Shown: one piece after another, positions 1 through 12,400 of the stretch | Position numbering within the stretch: the first letter of the stretch is position 1 | Layout: each line of letters opens with the position of its first letter | Source: Cardinalis cardinalis | Lineage: Eukaryota; Chordata; Aves; Passeriformes; Cardinalidae | DNA: 64,000 bases | NCBI GenBank assembly: GCA_014549065.1 | Contig: JACDOX010000008.1 | Coordinates: 6,758,141-6,822,140, forward strand | Reading direction: 5' to 3' | Made by a program: the position numbers and the translations under genes | The notes under the pieces: generated by a model | Databases searched by the model: none | Told to the model about the DNA's origin: nothing | What the model saw: only the letters and a program-made list of their open reading frames with translations

Positions 1-198
1 ATATAGGAATTCCTGTAGTTGTGTTATCCATCCTTATAAAATTAATAGAAATACTGCAAGCACGAATGAAATATTTTATTTATCTATAATTTTATTACCT
101 ATTATTCACTTAAAATTGAAGAGTCAGCCTTAGATTTTCCTGCCTGCTAACCTAAGCTTGAGCCCTAACCTGAATTTTCATATTTTCTGGGGTTCCAG

Positions 199-402
199 GT
201 GTGGGACTATTTCTTATGGACAGCAGAAATAATAAGGGANATGAGAGCCAAGGAGTCTATTCGGGACATATCTACCAGCAGCCTGAGACTCACCCAGCAT
301 CAGCAGCTGCTGGCAGAGATTGAGGCACGAGAAGAGAAGTACAGTCATGTTGTACAGCTAGGACAGTCCCTCTTGCAAGATGAGGAAATGCCATCAAAAG
401 AG
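199..402 (+). CDS. SPTBN5: SPTBN5 exon 1 of window
   Basis: Residues 1-68. Acceptor ttccag, donor gtaatt. Starts inside helix A of a repeat (VWDYFLW) and runs through helix B (LTQHQQLLAEIEAREEKY). One N makes one residue unknown. Phase 0 at both ends. Confidence 0.85.
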
Positions 403-3400
403 GTAATTGAAACTCCTCTGAGCTCAGTCATACATATTCAGCACTGGCCCCCAATGTAACTGTGATTCTGTATTTTATCACACTGTGAGATACGAGTTGC
501 ATACTCACTTGTCCCTGTGCATGACCTACATTTGCCTCAGTATGTGACCTATCTTGGGACAAAAACATCTGCTTCATTTCTAACTCCAGCAGCAGATGTG
601 TGGAGGCATCTCCTGAAGGCCCCCTGCAGCAAATCTGGACTTTTTCAAGAAGTTCACCATGTGCTGAGCCGCAGAGTCAACTCTACCAACTTCTGCCAAC
701 TTGTTTGATTTTCAAACAAGTTGGCAGAAGTTGGTAGAGTATTACAGGGGTATACCCACACCAGGACAGTCTGGACAAAATCCTGTCAACCAAAGAATGA
801 AAACAATCAAACATATGAGAGAGTTTAAAGATTGATTGAAACATTTTCTGTAGGAAAACATTACACTAGAAAATACACTAGTAAAATATACTCCCTGGAA
901 ATGAAAGATTTAAATCAAAATGTCCATTTACTCAAGACAAATCGCTTCTAAGATTCTCACAGCATTTATTTCTTTTTCAGTACCTACCAGCTCATTTCTC
1001 CCCTGATAATTCATTAACATGTCTCTTGAATACCTTCAGAAAAATGTAGAGTTTGTGCAAGTTACTCTCCCATCTCACCAAACTATTTCCTGAAAATTTG
1101 CTGAATATTTCACTGTATGACTATGGTAGCTAGAAATCTTGCTGACTTTAAAGTCCTTTGCGTGTAGAAAAAGGCAATAAAAAATCATTCATAGAAAGCC
1201 TGTGGATATACAGTGTTTGAAAGCTGAATAAAGTCTAGCCTTGTGGCATGAATTCACTGACTAGAAAATTATGCTATGCTGATAATTTATATTTTAATAT
1301 CTATCATATNAAAGTTTGAAGTGCTATAATGGCACTTTTAATGCTTAAAGATAATGAAGAATTAGGATCTGATGCTGGAAGTCAACTTGATAAACAGTTA
1401 CCTTTCTTTGCTCTTGGTTTGGACTGCTATATATGCTGTAAGAGGCGCTTCTCCATTGCAGAAATGAGGCACTTTTGATTATCTCCCTGCCCAAACAGAA
1501 GTGCTGGAACTTGTTCTAGTTGTTTTGTTTTGTTGGNTTTTTTTCTGTTTAATAAATTTGTGCAATTTAAAGGGATCATCCACCACTCCACTTAATCCTC
1601 TCTTCTGTCAAGTTACCTGGATCCTGGGATATAAAGACTAACACAAGTTTTTAATTGGAAATTTTTTTCAGATTCAGCAGAAGCTACAGACTTTGTTGGA
1701 AGAAAAGAAAAATGTATACAATGCATGGAGACAGAAGAAGCAGTGGCTGGAGAAAATACACCAAGAACAAATGTTCTACAAGGATTGGGATCACCTTGAC
1801 ATGCTCCTGAACTCACAGGAGGTGAGCAAACTATAAACTTGAAATAAGCAGCTAAAATTCTTCAAGCATGTAAGCTCTTTCAAACTAAAAAGGCCACTAG
1901 TGTTCACCTACAGCTTGAAATCCTTGTGCCTGTGTACAGACAAGACAGTCTCTTTTATTGGTATTGTTTGTGTTGTGGTATCACTTGGNGACTGTAGAAA
2001 TGTGCAAGAAGCTCTCCTTTCTCNTAGGGTTTAGGTGTGAAACAGAAACAAGTAGATGATTCTTACCTGAAAGATAATTCACTGCAAATATACGTAAGAG
2101 GGAATATATGAGCATCACAACAGAAGAGGGAGACAAGAGTCCAATATTAGTCCACTTTACGAACAGATCTCAGCTTGCCAACTGCTTAACCACTAACAAA
2201 TTTGCTAGGATTCAAAGACAAAGGAAGTTGTAAAGAGGGTTTGAAGGGATTTTACTTTGCAGGTGTTGGTGGAATTCTCACCTCAGGCTAAGAGTTATGC
2301 TGGGAAAATGTAACTAGTGGAAAATGGATGTCAGCAGTGTGAGTTAATACAGGAAAGTGAATTGACTTCTCAGTTCTGCAAGGGCATTGATAGGAGTGTG
2401 TAGAACAACAATGAAAGAATTTTTAAGGAGTATTAATGTCTGTTTGATGCAGTTGAGAAAAATGAGCTAGTGAAAAAGGCCATCTCATGAAAAAAACAGT
2501 GCAATATAATCAATGCAAAGAGACAGAAGGATGTTCTTATTATCAGCATTTTGCAGCTCTTGAAATAGATTTTTTTCGCCATTATTGAATTATATTTTGT
2601 CTTTCTTGCACTTTCTTTGATTNGTGTAACTATTTCAAAAGGTTCTATTTCAAGGTCTGGCGTTTGCTATTACAAAACTGAGTGCAGTCACTCTGAAAAT
2701 TCAAGAATTGATAGATTGCTGCAATTGTGCTGAGACTTGGCATACAAGTCACATCAATGGGTTGCAGGTTGCCAAACTGAGGAATTGGTGCAATGCTGGA
2801 GGAGGTTGCACCTCTGGGTCATTTTTCNCTAAGGAAAAATAATTCTTAATTCTCCAAGGCCACTGAGAGCAAAATATAATGGCTCTTATTTTGCCCTGAG
2901 CTCTGTTTTCCACCAGTGCTTTCCACTGGCACTAAATCCTTTTGGAAACTGACTCTGAGCTGTGCCATGCTTAACCCTTTGTAGCATGTGGGCCTGGAGA
3001 CTTCTGCTACTCCTTCCTTTGAGGAAATGCATGTCTATATAATTCTTTATAATTGGGTCTTTTAGAAGGTGTGGCCTGCATCCTGGATTTTGTGATATGA
3101 AGCAGAGAGTTTCCCCTAGGTGTAAAATATTACATGGTTCTGCCCACTATTTTTTGCTTTTATAGCAAATGACATGATTTGCATTCTATCTACCTCAATT
3201 CCCTACCAAGCAGTGGTACATAATTGTTAAGNTCCTGCATAGGAGCTTATCAGGGAAAATGTAAACACTACAAAAGTTTGGTCACTGTGTTTTTTTCTCT
3301 TTTCATTAAATGGATACCAGCCAACACACAGAGGCACTATCACNACTGCATCTGCTTTGCTCTGTGTAATGCAGGGGTAGATGTGTGGGAATCACCTGTG

Positions 3401-6400
3401 AGTAGGTGATTTTTTTGCCCCTCAGTTGCGAGTCCTGGTTGCAAAAGTCTGTATTACTCATACATGAAAGGGTATGAAAGGCTAATGTACCTGGCATTTC
3501 TGGTGTGGCCNCAGCACTTTCTTACAGGTCAGTGGCACTTCATATTACTTGTTCAGATGGATTTGCCATTGCCATAGGCTGTGACATAGACTGCCACAAA
3601 AGGGCTGGGTGTTCATCAGAAGCTAGGTAAATTCTCCTGGAGGGATCAGAAACCGGAAGTTTCTTCAGCCAAAACAAAGCCTGAGAATGAAGACTGCGAC
3701 CTTGAGGACCATGAAGAGCAATTCTGTTATCAGAATCTTTTTCCCACAGTCTCCTCTCTATGAACTTCCAAGGAGTCTGGTGCTCAGTTTACCTCGCTGA
3801 CACTAAGCATCCAGCAGGTGGAACAGTAAAGTGAGGATGCTTGGCTGTCCCTTCCAACAGCTCTTCACACAGACCACGCTTTACAGTCAAGCTGTCTTTT
3901 GCAGCTGCTCCCATCTGCCACGTAGATCAGAATAAACAATTTGACAGCGGAGTGATGTTCCTTAGTCACTATTTGTATTTCACTTTTCTGCAGTTGAAGA
4001 ACTCTTGGAAGAGNAATCTATTTCTTTTGGATTGAATTCTGTTCCTACTATATAGAGTTAAAATGTGGCTGCATAGTGATTCAGACAAGCAGGNTCATAG
4101 GAAAGCAGTTTTTTCAAACATATTTTAAAAAAAATATCTCAGCCAGGACATCAGCTGAAGACTCTCAAACCATTTTCCCAATGGGAATTTCATCATTTGC
4201 TGCTTTCAGAAAGGACAAAAGCCAACACACATTCAAAAAGGATTCCTATCAGGCAAACAAACAGAAGAAATCTCTCCACCCTTTGCGTTTCTTCTGACTT
4301 TTGTGTTTGAGTTAAGGCTGTTACATGCATTTCACTTCTNACGTCTGCAAAATGTCTGTGTAAGGAAGCATGCCATAACTTTTCAATCCTATTTCAGCTG
4401 CACTTCATATGCCATAGACCAGAAGCAAGAAACAGGTGAAGGGAAAAGGTAACAGAGGAATATTTTAAACTAAGAATNACTACTAAGAACTGCTCTTTCA
4501 TTCGCTGTCTGTGCCACTGTGACAGGTTTGACTTTAAGCCAGCATCTTATATTACATCCAAGTTACTTAAGCCTTCAAAGGATTTCTGCAGAATATCATC
4601 TACCATTGTTCTGTGCTAAANAAAATAGAGTACATGTGAAGGAAANTAGGCAAAATCNTTTTTTTTTTTTAATTCAGTTGTGCAATCAAATGGAACTTCT
4701 GTATGAATCTCTTGTAAGNGCTGCAAACTAAGATCTCATCATGCAGAGTGCAGACAATTAACAGCTGAAAAAGGAAAAGAAGGAAAAACATTTATTTTTA
4801 CTTTGAGCAGAAACTGTGTCCAATACTCTTTGCTCTGTTCTGATCTTTTCACAGCAGCAGATCCGCTGCTCAGGTTAGCTGCTTTTTTTCTCCACAGATG
4901 AAATAACAGCGAGTTTGCAGGCTGTCTCTGGCAGGCACTTTTGGCTCCCTCCTACTCTGTCTGCAGTCTCACTGTCAGAACAGTCAGGGAGCAGAGCCGT
5001 ATGCTCCGTAATTTATCTTTCAGCCCATCCCACACTCATATCGCTTTGCAGACATGACAAGAGGTGGTAGCAGTTTTAGAAGAGCNGAGATTTTTTATTT
5101 TGAATGTGGATTTTTTTTGTTCGCATTTTTCTTCTTGGGGAATGTTTATTCATCTCTCATTCCTTTGCTTCAGAGGAAGAATGGAAATTTCCAGTGCCAA
5201 AGGAAAAAGGATTAGGACTTGGTTTTAAGCACGGGGGGAAGGCAAGCTCTGTGGCTTTGAATTTTGCATCATTTAGGACTAAGATTCAGAATGTCATTCA
5301 GGGACCATTGCTGCAAACCTTCATCTGCAACCTACATCTCCACTGTGGAATTGCTGCTCTCTTCCTGTAGAACGACCCCACCTCCTGCTTTTGAATCTGC
5401 CGTGCAGAACAAGCCTCTTCAAAAGATGCCAGTGCCAGCTTGGCATCCTCCCACTGGTCAATCANTTGCCAAGCTTGCTCCAGGAAATGCCATCTCACCA
5501 CATAGCAGTGTGTCTTACTGCTCAAGGCTAGATATCATCCTGGCCCACACAGACCAGAGGAAAGGTTTTGGGAGCACTAGTCCCTGTGTCAGTCCTTCTG
5601 ATGAGACATCCACGTGTTCCAGTGCTTGCAAGGATCCTTGGGACCATGGATATGAGAGGTCTGGCACTCAGTCAACATCTGCATCTTACAAGCAATATTC
5701 AAAAAGAGAAAAAAGTGCTCATCGTGTTTCTCCTGGAACCAGTGATCCCTTGAAGCTTGCTCTGTCTTTGCCCTCAGATGTTCTTTCCTGCAAAGCTCCA
5801 CCAAGCTGGACATCACGCCTAAATGTTGATCTGTCTGCTCTTCCATCTGCTTCTATGCTCCACAGCAAAAATCTGCCGTCATCCCTGGAACCTTGTGATT
5901 CACTGCCACGCCAACAACATTGCTGTAGCCAGTGGAATGTCCAAATGTCAGACCTCCACACTTCAATGAAGCTTTACATTTCAACGTGCAGCTTGATGAT
6001 AAAGCCTTTTCGAGCAGGTTCCCATGGAAGCAGTCATGCTCATTCAAGTCTGCTCATGCCACAATTAGAGAAGGTGCATGAAACTCCCTCTGGTCTTCCA
6101 ACACGATCCCAGAAACCAAAACAAGGTTTCCCTTCAGATGGGTGTCCAGCTCTGCAAATCACAAGATTTCATGTGACTTCCTCCAAGTATCCTGGCCTTT
6201 CCCAGCAGACTTTATCCAGAGACATATGGCTGTCCCCAGCTGTGCTGACTGGAAGAGAAAATTCAGCTAGCAGGAATGAGATCATGAGCAAGGATTTAAA
6301 TCCAGAGCTGATTGTCTTTCAGAATTACCCCTCATCTAGGCCAAAGTTTAGGAAGACTCCATGTGATGGTCTAACACCTGCTCACCACAAGGTTTCCAAA

Positions 6401-9400
6401 ATCACCTTGATACTTGCCACTCCTTGGACTGCTATGCCTATCCAGGTGGTAAGAGAATTTAGTAGAAGCCCAAATCCAACAATCTTTATCAAAACACGTG
6501 ATTCAGATAGAGCTGGTCCACCCTTTCACCCTGTGGAGACTGGGGCTGGCCTCTCTCTATCAGTAAACCCTGTTTGCTGCTCAGGATTGCTTTCTAGCCA
6601 CTGGACAAGATCTGGTTTGAGGCCTTCCCAGGAAACATGCACTGTAAAAAGTGTATACCCTGACAACCTTNTGACAAAAATACCAGTTCCCACCACAGCT
6701 TCAACTCGCAGAGACACCAGAGACACAGCGTGTCCAGGGTCTCCATCTATCGCNGTCAACATTGCATCCTTTGGAACTGGGAGGAGAGTGGTGAAGATTT
6801 GCATTCCATTCTAGGAACATTTGCAAACATAAGATCTACATTTTGCTTAACCAAGCCATATGAATTTCTCTTTCAATGTATCCATGACGTGTTCCAACTC
6901 CCTAGAGATGTCTTGCAAGACAAGAAAGCCACTTGCGTCCTGCTGTCACCAAGGCTGCAGCTACAGCTTGATCCAGCTGAGTGAAGATAAGGACTCTGCT
7001 CTAATCCAGCATTTAACAAGTTTCATTTTAACCATTTGAGTGCTGTTGTTAACACAGCATGCAACGGCTTAGAGACTTTGCGTGACTGGGCCATAGCGCT
7101 CAGCACTTGGAAGACTCAAGACTTTAGAGCCAAGAGCTGGCTTTATTCTCTGCTAGGTTGGACTTGATGATCTCAAAGGTCTTTTCCAACTTAGTCAATT
7201 CTGTAGTCAGTCTGGGACCTGGGAAAAAATCCTCAGCGTAGTTTTTCTTAGTTCTTTTCTGTTTCACTGTTTTCATTTCTTTACTTGTCAAATTATACTA
7301 TATTTCTACATGGTTAATTCCTGGGTTTGTAACTTTAGAAGTAAGGCTTGTTTTTCAAAAGCTAAAGCATTTAAGTGTGTAGGAAGAATTCTTTTTTTTC
7401 CCCTTATTAGAAAAGGAGAGGTGCCATCCTTTCCTGAGGGAAAGGAAACAAAGGGAATTTAGTGTCCACAGCATGTCAAATTTGGATATCCCAGCAAAGT
7501 TTCTAACAGTGAAACTATGGGGTTTCAGAGGAATTTAGTCTGCTTNCAGACAAATGTTTCATAAGTAAATATTTAAATGATGATGTTGTATGGGTGTAAG
7601 ATTCTGGTCTAACACCTAATACTTACAGGGTAGGGATCAATACTGCAAATTTTGAAGAAGGAGGAAATAGGCATGAGGAAGCAACCGTAGCAATTATCAG
7701 AAAAACAGCAGTTNTATCTCTCTGTTTTTCCCATATATATTTCCAATAGCAGATAACTATATTCTTATACCCAGGAGATAGCATGAAGTGGGGGGAGGGA
7801 AAAAATTTTTAAATAAATTCAACATTAGAATTTTGCATATAGATGGTAAGGACAGATGCCAATGATGCCACCATNGTAGAAAAAAAGTATGTTTACTTTT
7901 TATAAGCAACTTTAGTGTCTTTTATTCCTCTTGTGGTAATAGTATGACATCTTCTTACAACTTTTACTGAAATGAAGTATAGTAAAACATTTTTATGAAC
8001 CTTATATAGTCATGGTATCAAGAACATTTATTTACCTTGATAAAGCAAATTTCAGATTATTTTCATTATTATTTTTAGTATTTACTTTTATCAGAATTAA
8101 GTCAAACCNCACCTTATTCTTCTCTGTCTCGGCAGATAGTTGGGATTTGCTTACATGCTCTAAGTGAAGATTTTTAAAACTGATAATAATTTAGACTTTT
8201 AGTACATGGTTAGAACNTAAAGATTTTCTGTGGTTTTCCAGCAATCTCAGCAGCAAGCCCATGACAGGCAGTGAGGGGCAAANTCTGTGGAGCTTGTTAT
8301 ATTTGGAAGAGAAAAAGCAGAAGAAGGAAGTGGATTTGCACAAATACCTAAAATATATTTTATTCTAGAGAAATAAAAACTGCTCTTCTTGAATACAAAT
8401 TTCTTTTGGGGCTGTGTCATTTTCCAGTGCATATGAATGTAAAGTTGTGGCATCCAATTTCAAGCTGGAACATAGTTAATGACTAAAATGTTTCATTCAG
8501 TATTTCTCCAAAACCTAGAGCTGTCAGATGCTGTCACATAACTATGTAAATAGTATTGGTTTATTTTAAATTACTTTTTTCTTAATTGGACTTTGCTTTT
8601 AATTCTGCATAACTAGTACAAAAAATGCAGCAGCTATGCAATGAACTCAGAAATAAGGAAAAACTCCAGAAACAAGGAAAACATGCTTTACAATGTTCGT
8701 AAGTTGAAAATTTATTCTAGAAAATCTCAGAAATTTCAAAAACCATTTTGTGGTTTAAAGCATCTTTGGAAGTCTTCACTTAAAAACAAATCTGTTTTAT
8801 AGTGAGTGGCTGAGTCTTTCATGCTTTTTTTGGCTGAAAATTAAATTCCCAATGATGGGCCATGATTCCTAACAGAAACAAACTGTGGGAGACCCCAGTN
8901 GGTTACCTGAGGAGAGCTATGCAGTGTTTGTATTTGAAATCAAAGTGTCTCATTCAGAGCAGGAGTTAGGAGACCTGTCTAAAAGTGTGCCAAAATGTGA
9001 TGTTATTGGTGACAGGCCAGCGCTGTGGCATGGGAGCCAGTTTTTATTCTGCTTTCAGACTGGTATAACAATTGCTTAAAACGTTGTGGTTCTCATTATA
9101 GCAATGGCTGTTGTAAGATTTCTGTGTAAAATGCAAATGGAAATTTTTTGCCTCAGCAGCTCTCCAGGCAGCAGCGCTGTTGGTGCTACAGGGGCTGCTC
9201 TCCTCTGAGCACATTGCATTGCCTCCCTTGCAATGTCTGCAGCCACTTCCCTTTTGCAGCAACTTTCTTTCTGAGCCCTAGTTTTCCTACTCAGTGTCAA
9301 AACCTTGGTTGCCAAGAGCATTTGCACAGACTTCTGCTTGGGGGGCTTAGTCCAAAGCTTTCAGTAGTCAGGAGGACTTTTTCCCAGTGCTGTAACATCA

Positions 9401-12400
9401 AAAGGAATCGAGCTCTGAATGCCCAGTGTCATTTGTGCTAAGTGGATTTCAGTGGGAGCAAGGCACTGAGCTCTCTGGTGGCAGCTGCTTATGAGTCANC
9501 ACCCCACATCCCTGCTCTCAGATGTCTCTGTTCTCTCTCTAAGGAAAATAGCCATCTTTACCAGTAGCTGTCCCTTGCCTTTTTCTTCCATTAGAGGTAT
9601 ACAAGCAGGAAAACTAATAGCTGACCTTTTCTTCAGGCATCAGTTTCACTGCTAACAGCTACAAAATAAGAGTCCTGGAGATAAATCTTTTTTGACCAGA
9701 AATGGTAGATAAGCCACAAAATGTATCAAGAAGCTACAGTATTTTTAAAGCAAGGTTTAAAACACCAAAATACATGATGTTCAGGGCTAAGCCTCAGAGA
9801 GGTTCCCAGATGGGAGCAGGGGTCCATCCAGGGCCTTGTAGTGCAGTCAGACCCTGGCAAGTAGGTGTGGATTACCCTGCACACGTGTTCAAACTTGGGA
9901 AGCCTCTTCTGCAGAAGATGCTCTGTGGGGTTAAGCAGTTGTCCAGAGAATGAACATCATGGCTGGTTTTCTAAAGTAGCTTTCAAAGAACATCTTTTCC
10001 CTCTTATAAAAATCCACCCTGTTAGACTGCTAAAGGATTGTGATGCTTTGCAAAGCAAGAGTGAGCTCTCTAAATGGTTTTTGTTCCTGTGCACATCTGT
10101 GGCTTAAAGGCACAGATTTACNCATATCCTTTACTAGCCATTTTCCAAAACATTTAGCATTTGTATTGTTTCACTGATTCTGTTTCTTTCCTGCCTCTTG
10201 ATTCTTTCACANTGTATCACTGATCTCAAATTCTTCTTCCATTTCTGTTAATTGCACTTTACCCAGGCAAAGTTATTGATTGGAATTTCTCATCCTCGTC
10301 CAAATAGTTGTAATTCCATGAGCTCACAAAATGGATCACACATTACACACTGCTGATAAATGCCATCACTCACAGCATGCTGATTTCCCAAAGTCTGTCC
10401 AGCCACAGACACTTCAGTGTGAACCTTATCTGTGAGTAGTCTTTGCTCATGTCCCATCAGAGCCTGTAATTGGGGATTTTATCCTGCTGTTGTCTCATCA
10501 CTGAAGAAAAAAGCCTGTGGGCAATTACATCCAATGAAAAAGAATAAATTCCTGTCAACCTGCAGAAAAGCATCATTTTTTCTTGATAATTGATAACTAT
10601 ATTTATTCTTTTGCATTTAGCAAAACTGAGTGTATTAGAATGTGTAGGACAAGTAATTGGGCATTCATTTTTCTTAACACCAGAACAGAGTAAGGGAGAA
10701 CTGCAATGCCTTTGAAACACGTGTGAATTAATTGGAAAAGGTGCACACTTGCACAGTGTTAAAAGGTGTAGAGGTCAGATTCTTTAAAACGACATTTGTT
10801 ATTTGTTGTTTTGGATGCAGNGTTTCTGCATCAGATTGGCAGAACAGACAGTAAAAAAAATTAATGCAGATNGGTTGGAATGATGGCCTGAAAAAATGAC
10901 AGATGTAATGCATTTGGTACAGGTGCAAGCTATGACATTTTTTCAGGAACAATCAGCTGCATAAATACAGGATGGGGACAAGCTGGTCTGACAGCACTTC
11001 TGAGAAGTTTCTGGAAGCTCATAGTATATTGTAAGGTGAAAAGACAAGCACTATATACAGGCACATGCTGAAGATTGCAGTTCGAAAGTCACTCTGTTGT
11101 CTTCCCAGCCTTCACTCTGGCAGCTGTATTGCTTGTTGCNCCTTGTTGCATCAAGTCTCAAAATAAGTGGAAGTGGGGAAAACCCAGAGGAGAGCAATAA
11201 GAATAATGAGAATCAAACAGACACAGCTGTTGTGGAATGATCAGTCAGGTCACTGTAGTTTAACCTTGAGAAGACAGAAACCCCAGCATGTAAAAGGTCT
11301 ATAAAAATGCTCTAGGCTGAAGCAAACNTAAAAGGAATGATCTCCTGAATGTGGTCAAGAGGGCAGTATGTAACAAGGTATAGCAATAACCATGCATTTT
11401 CAGACTAGATGTTTGGAAAATCCTGGTAATGGCTGAGGTAATAAAGCACTGGTAACAGACTGCAAAGTCTCTGTTTTGGGAACTTTTCTAAGAGTCATTT
11501 GAACATCTGTCAGATATGACAGTGATCTTGCTTGGGATTACAAGGATGGCTTAGACTTCTGGAATTCACTGCCTTGTGACCTAGTGATTAATAAGGACTG
11601 ACAGGTCACTTTCCTTAGCTAGACCTGTTAATGCTTCTCTTTCTTGCTCAAGACCACAGACTTCTAACAAGTAATTTCTAGCTTCTGTTGCCTCCTGCTC
11701 CTTTTTTCCCTCTCAAGTATACTCTCAGCAGCAGAGTTAATACNTCTTCTCCCATTTATGAATCAAGATTATGTGATAATTACTTCACTGAGAAAAATAA
11801 TAAATTTTTTTTATAGGTTTATTTGAAAAGCAGTGACCTCGGAAGGTCTGTAGGCGAAGTAGAGCAACTGATAAGGAAACATGAGGCTTTTGAGAAGCTT
11901 CTGGCATCACAGAATGAGAAGGTAAAAAAATAAAAAACAAATATTCTACCAGCTAGAATTCTATGGGCTAAAATTATATATACTCNTTTTTTCTTGTTAT
12001 GGTGACACTTTGAATTGGTGACCGGTGTGAAATGCCTGATAGGCCTGAGAAGCTTGAACAAAAGAGAAAATTGAGAAGCTTGGGGAAATAAGAGGCAGAG
12101 CATTGGAGAGCAACTGTCAAAACGCTCCATGCCCAAGTCCTTGCAACAGATAGGAAAACCACTTNGTAAGCAGAATAGGGGGAGTTACAAGAGGAAATAT
12201 TTAAAGCAGGCCATATTGTATTATGGATATCAGAAGTTTCTGCTCTTTTATTTAAAAAATAGCGACTTTTTAGGCAAGTAAAATGGAGTAGGTATTTTAC
12301 AAAATGCAGTAGGCATTTTAACATTAAAAGAAGTTGTCAAATTACTTAAATATCCATTTGGTATACAATGGCTGTACCAAATGAGCAGCCTCTCTGCACC

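Larger units (their letters stand above)
1822..11816 (+). other. SPTBN5 10-kb intron
   Basis: The largest intron here. Mostly AT-rich unique sequence; holds the 1.55-kb open frame at 5261-6814, a CR1 end at 7148-7205 and a degraded CR1 at 11160-11570. No further spectrin-like exon found; exons 2 and 3 join in frame. Confidence 0.75.

Noticed and set aside
5298..6804. Several - strand open frames under the 1.55-kb + frame
   Set aside because: Each is short and in a different frame with stops between; I could not match them to any family, so they are not annotated, only mentioned as a retrocopy possibility.
5261..7205. The 1.55-kb frame as ORF2 of a CR1 element ending at 7205
   Set aside because: No reverse-transcriptase or endonuclease motifs are visible, and the CR1 end is short and 5'-truncated.
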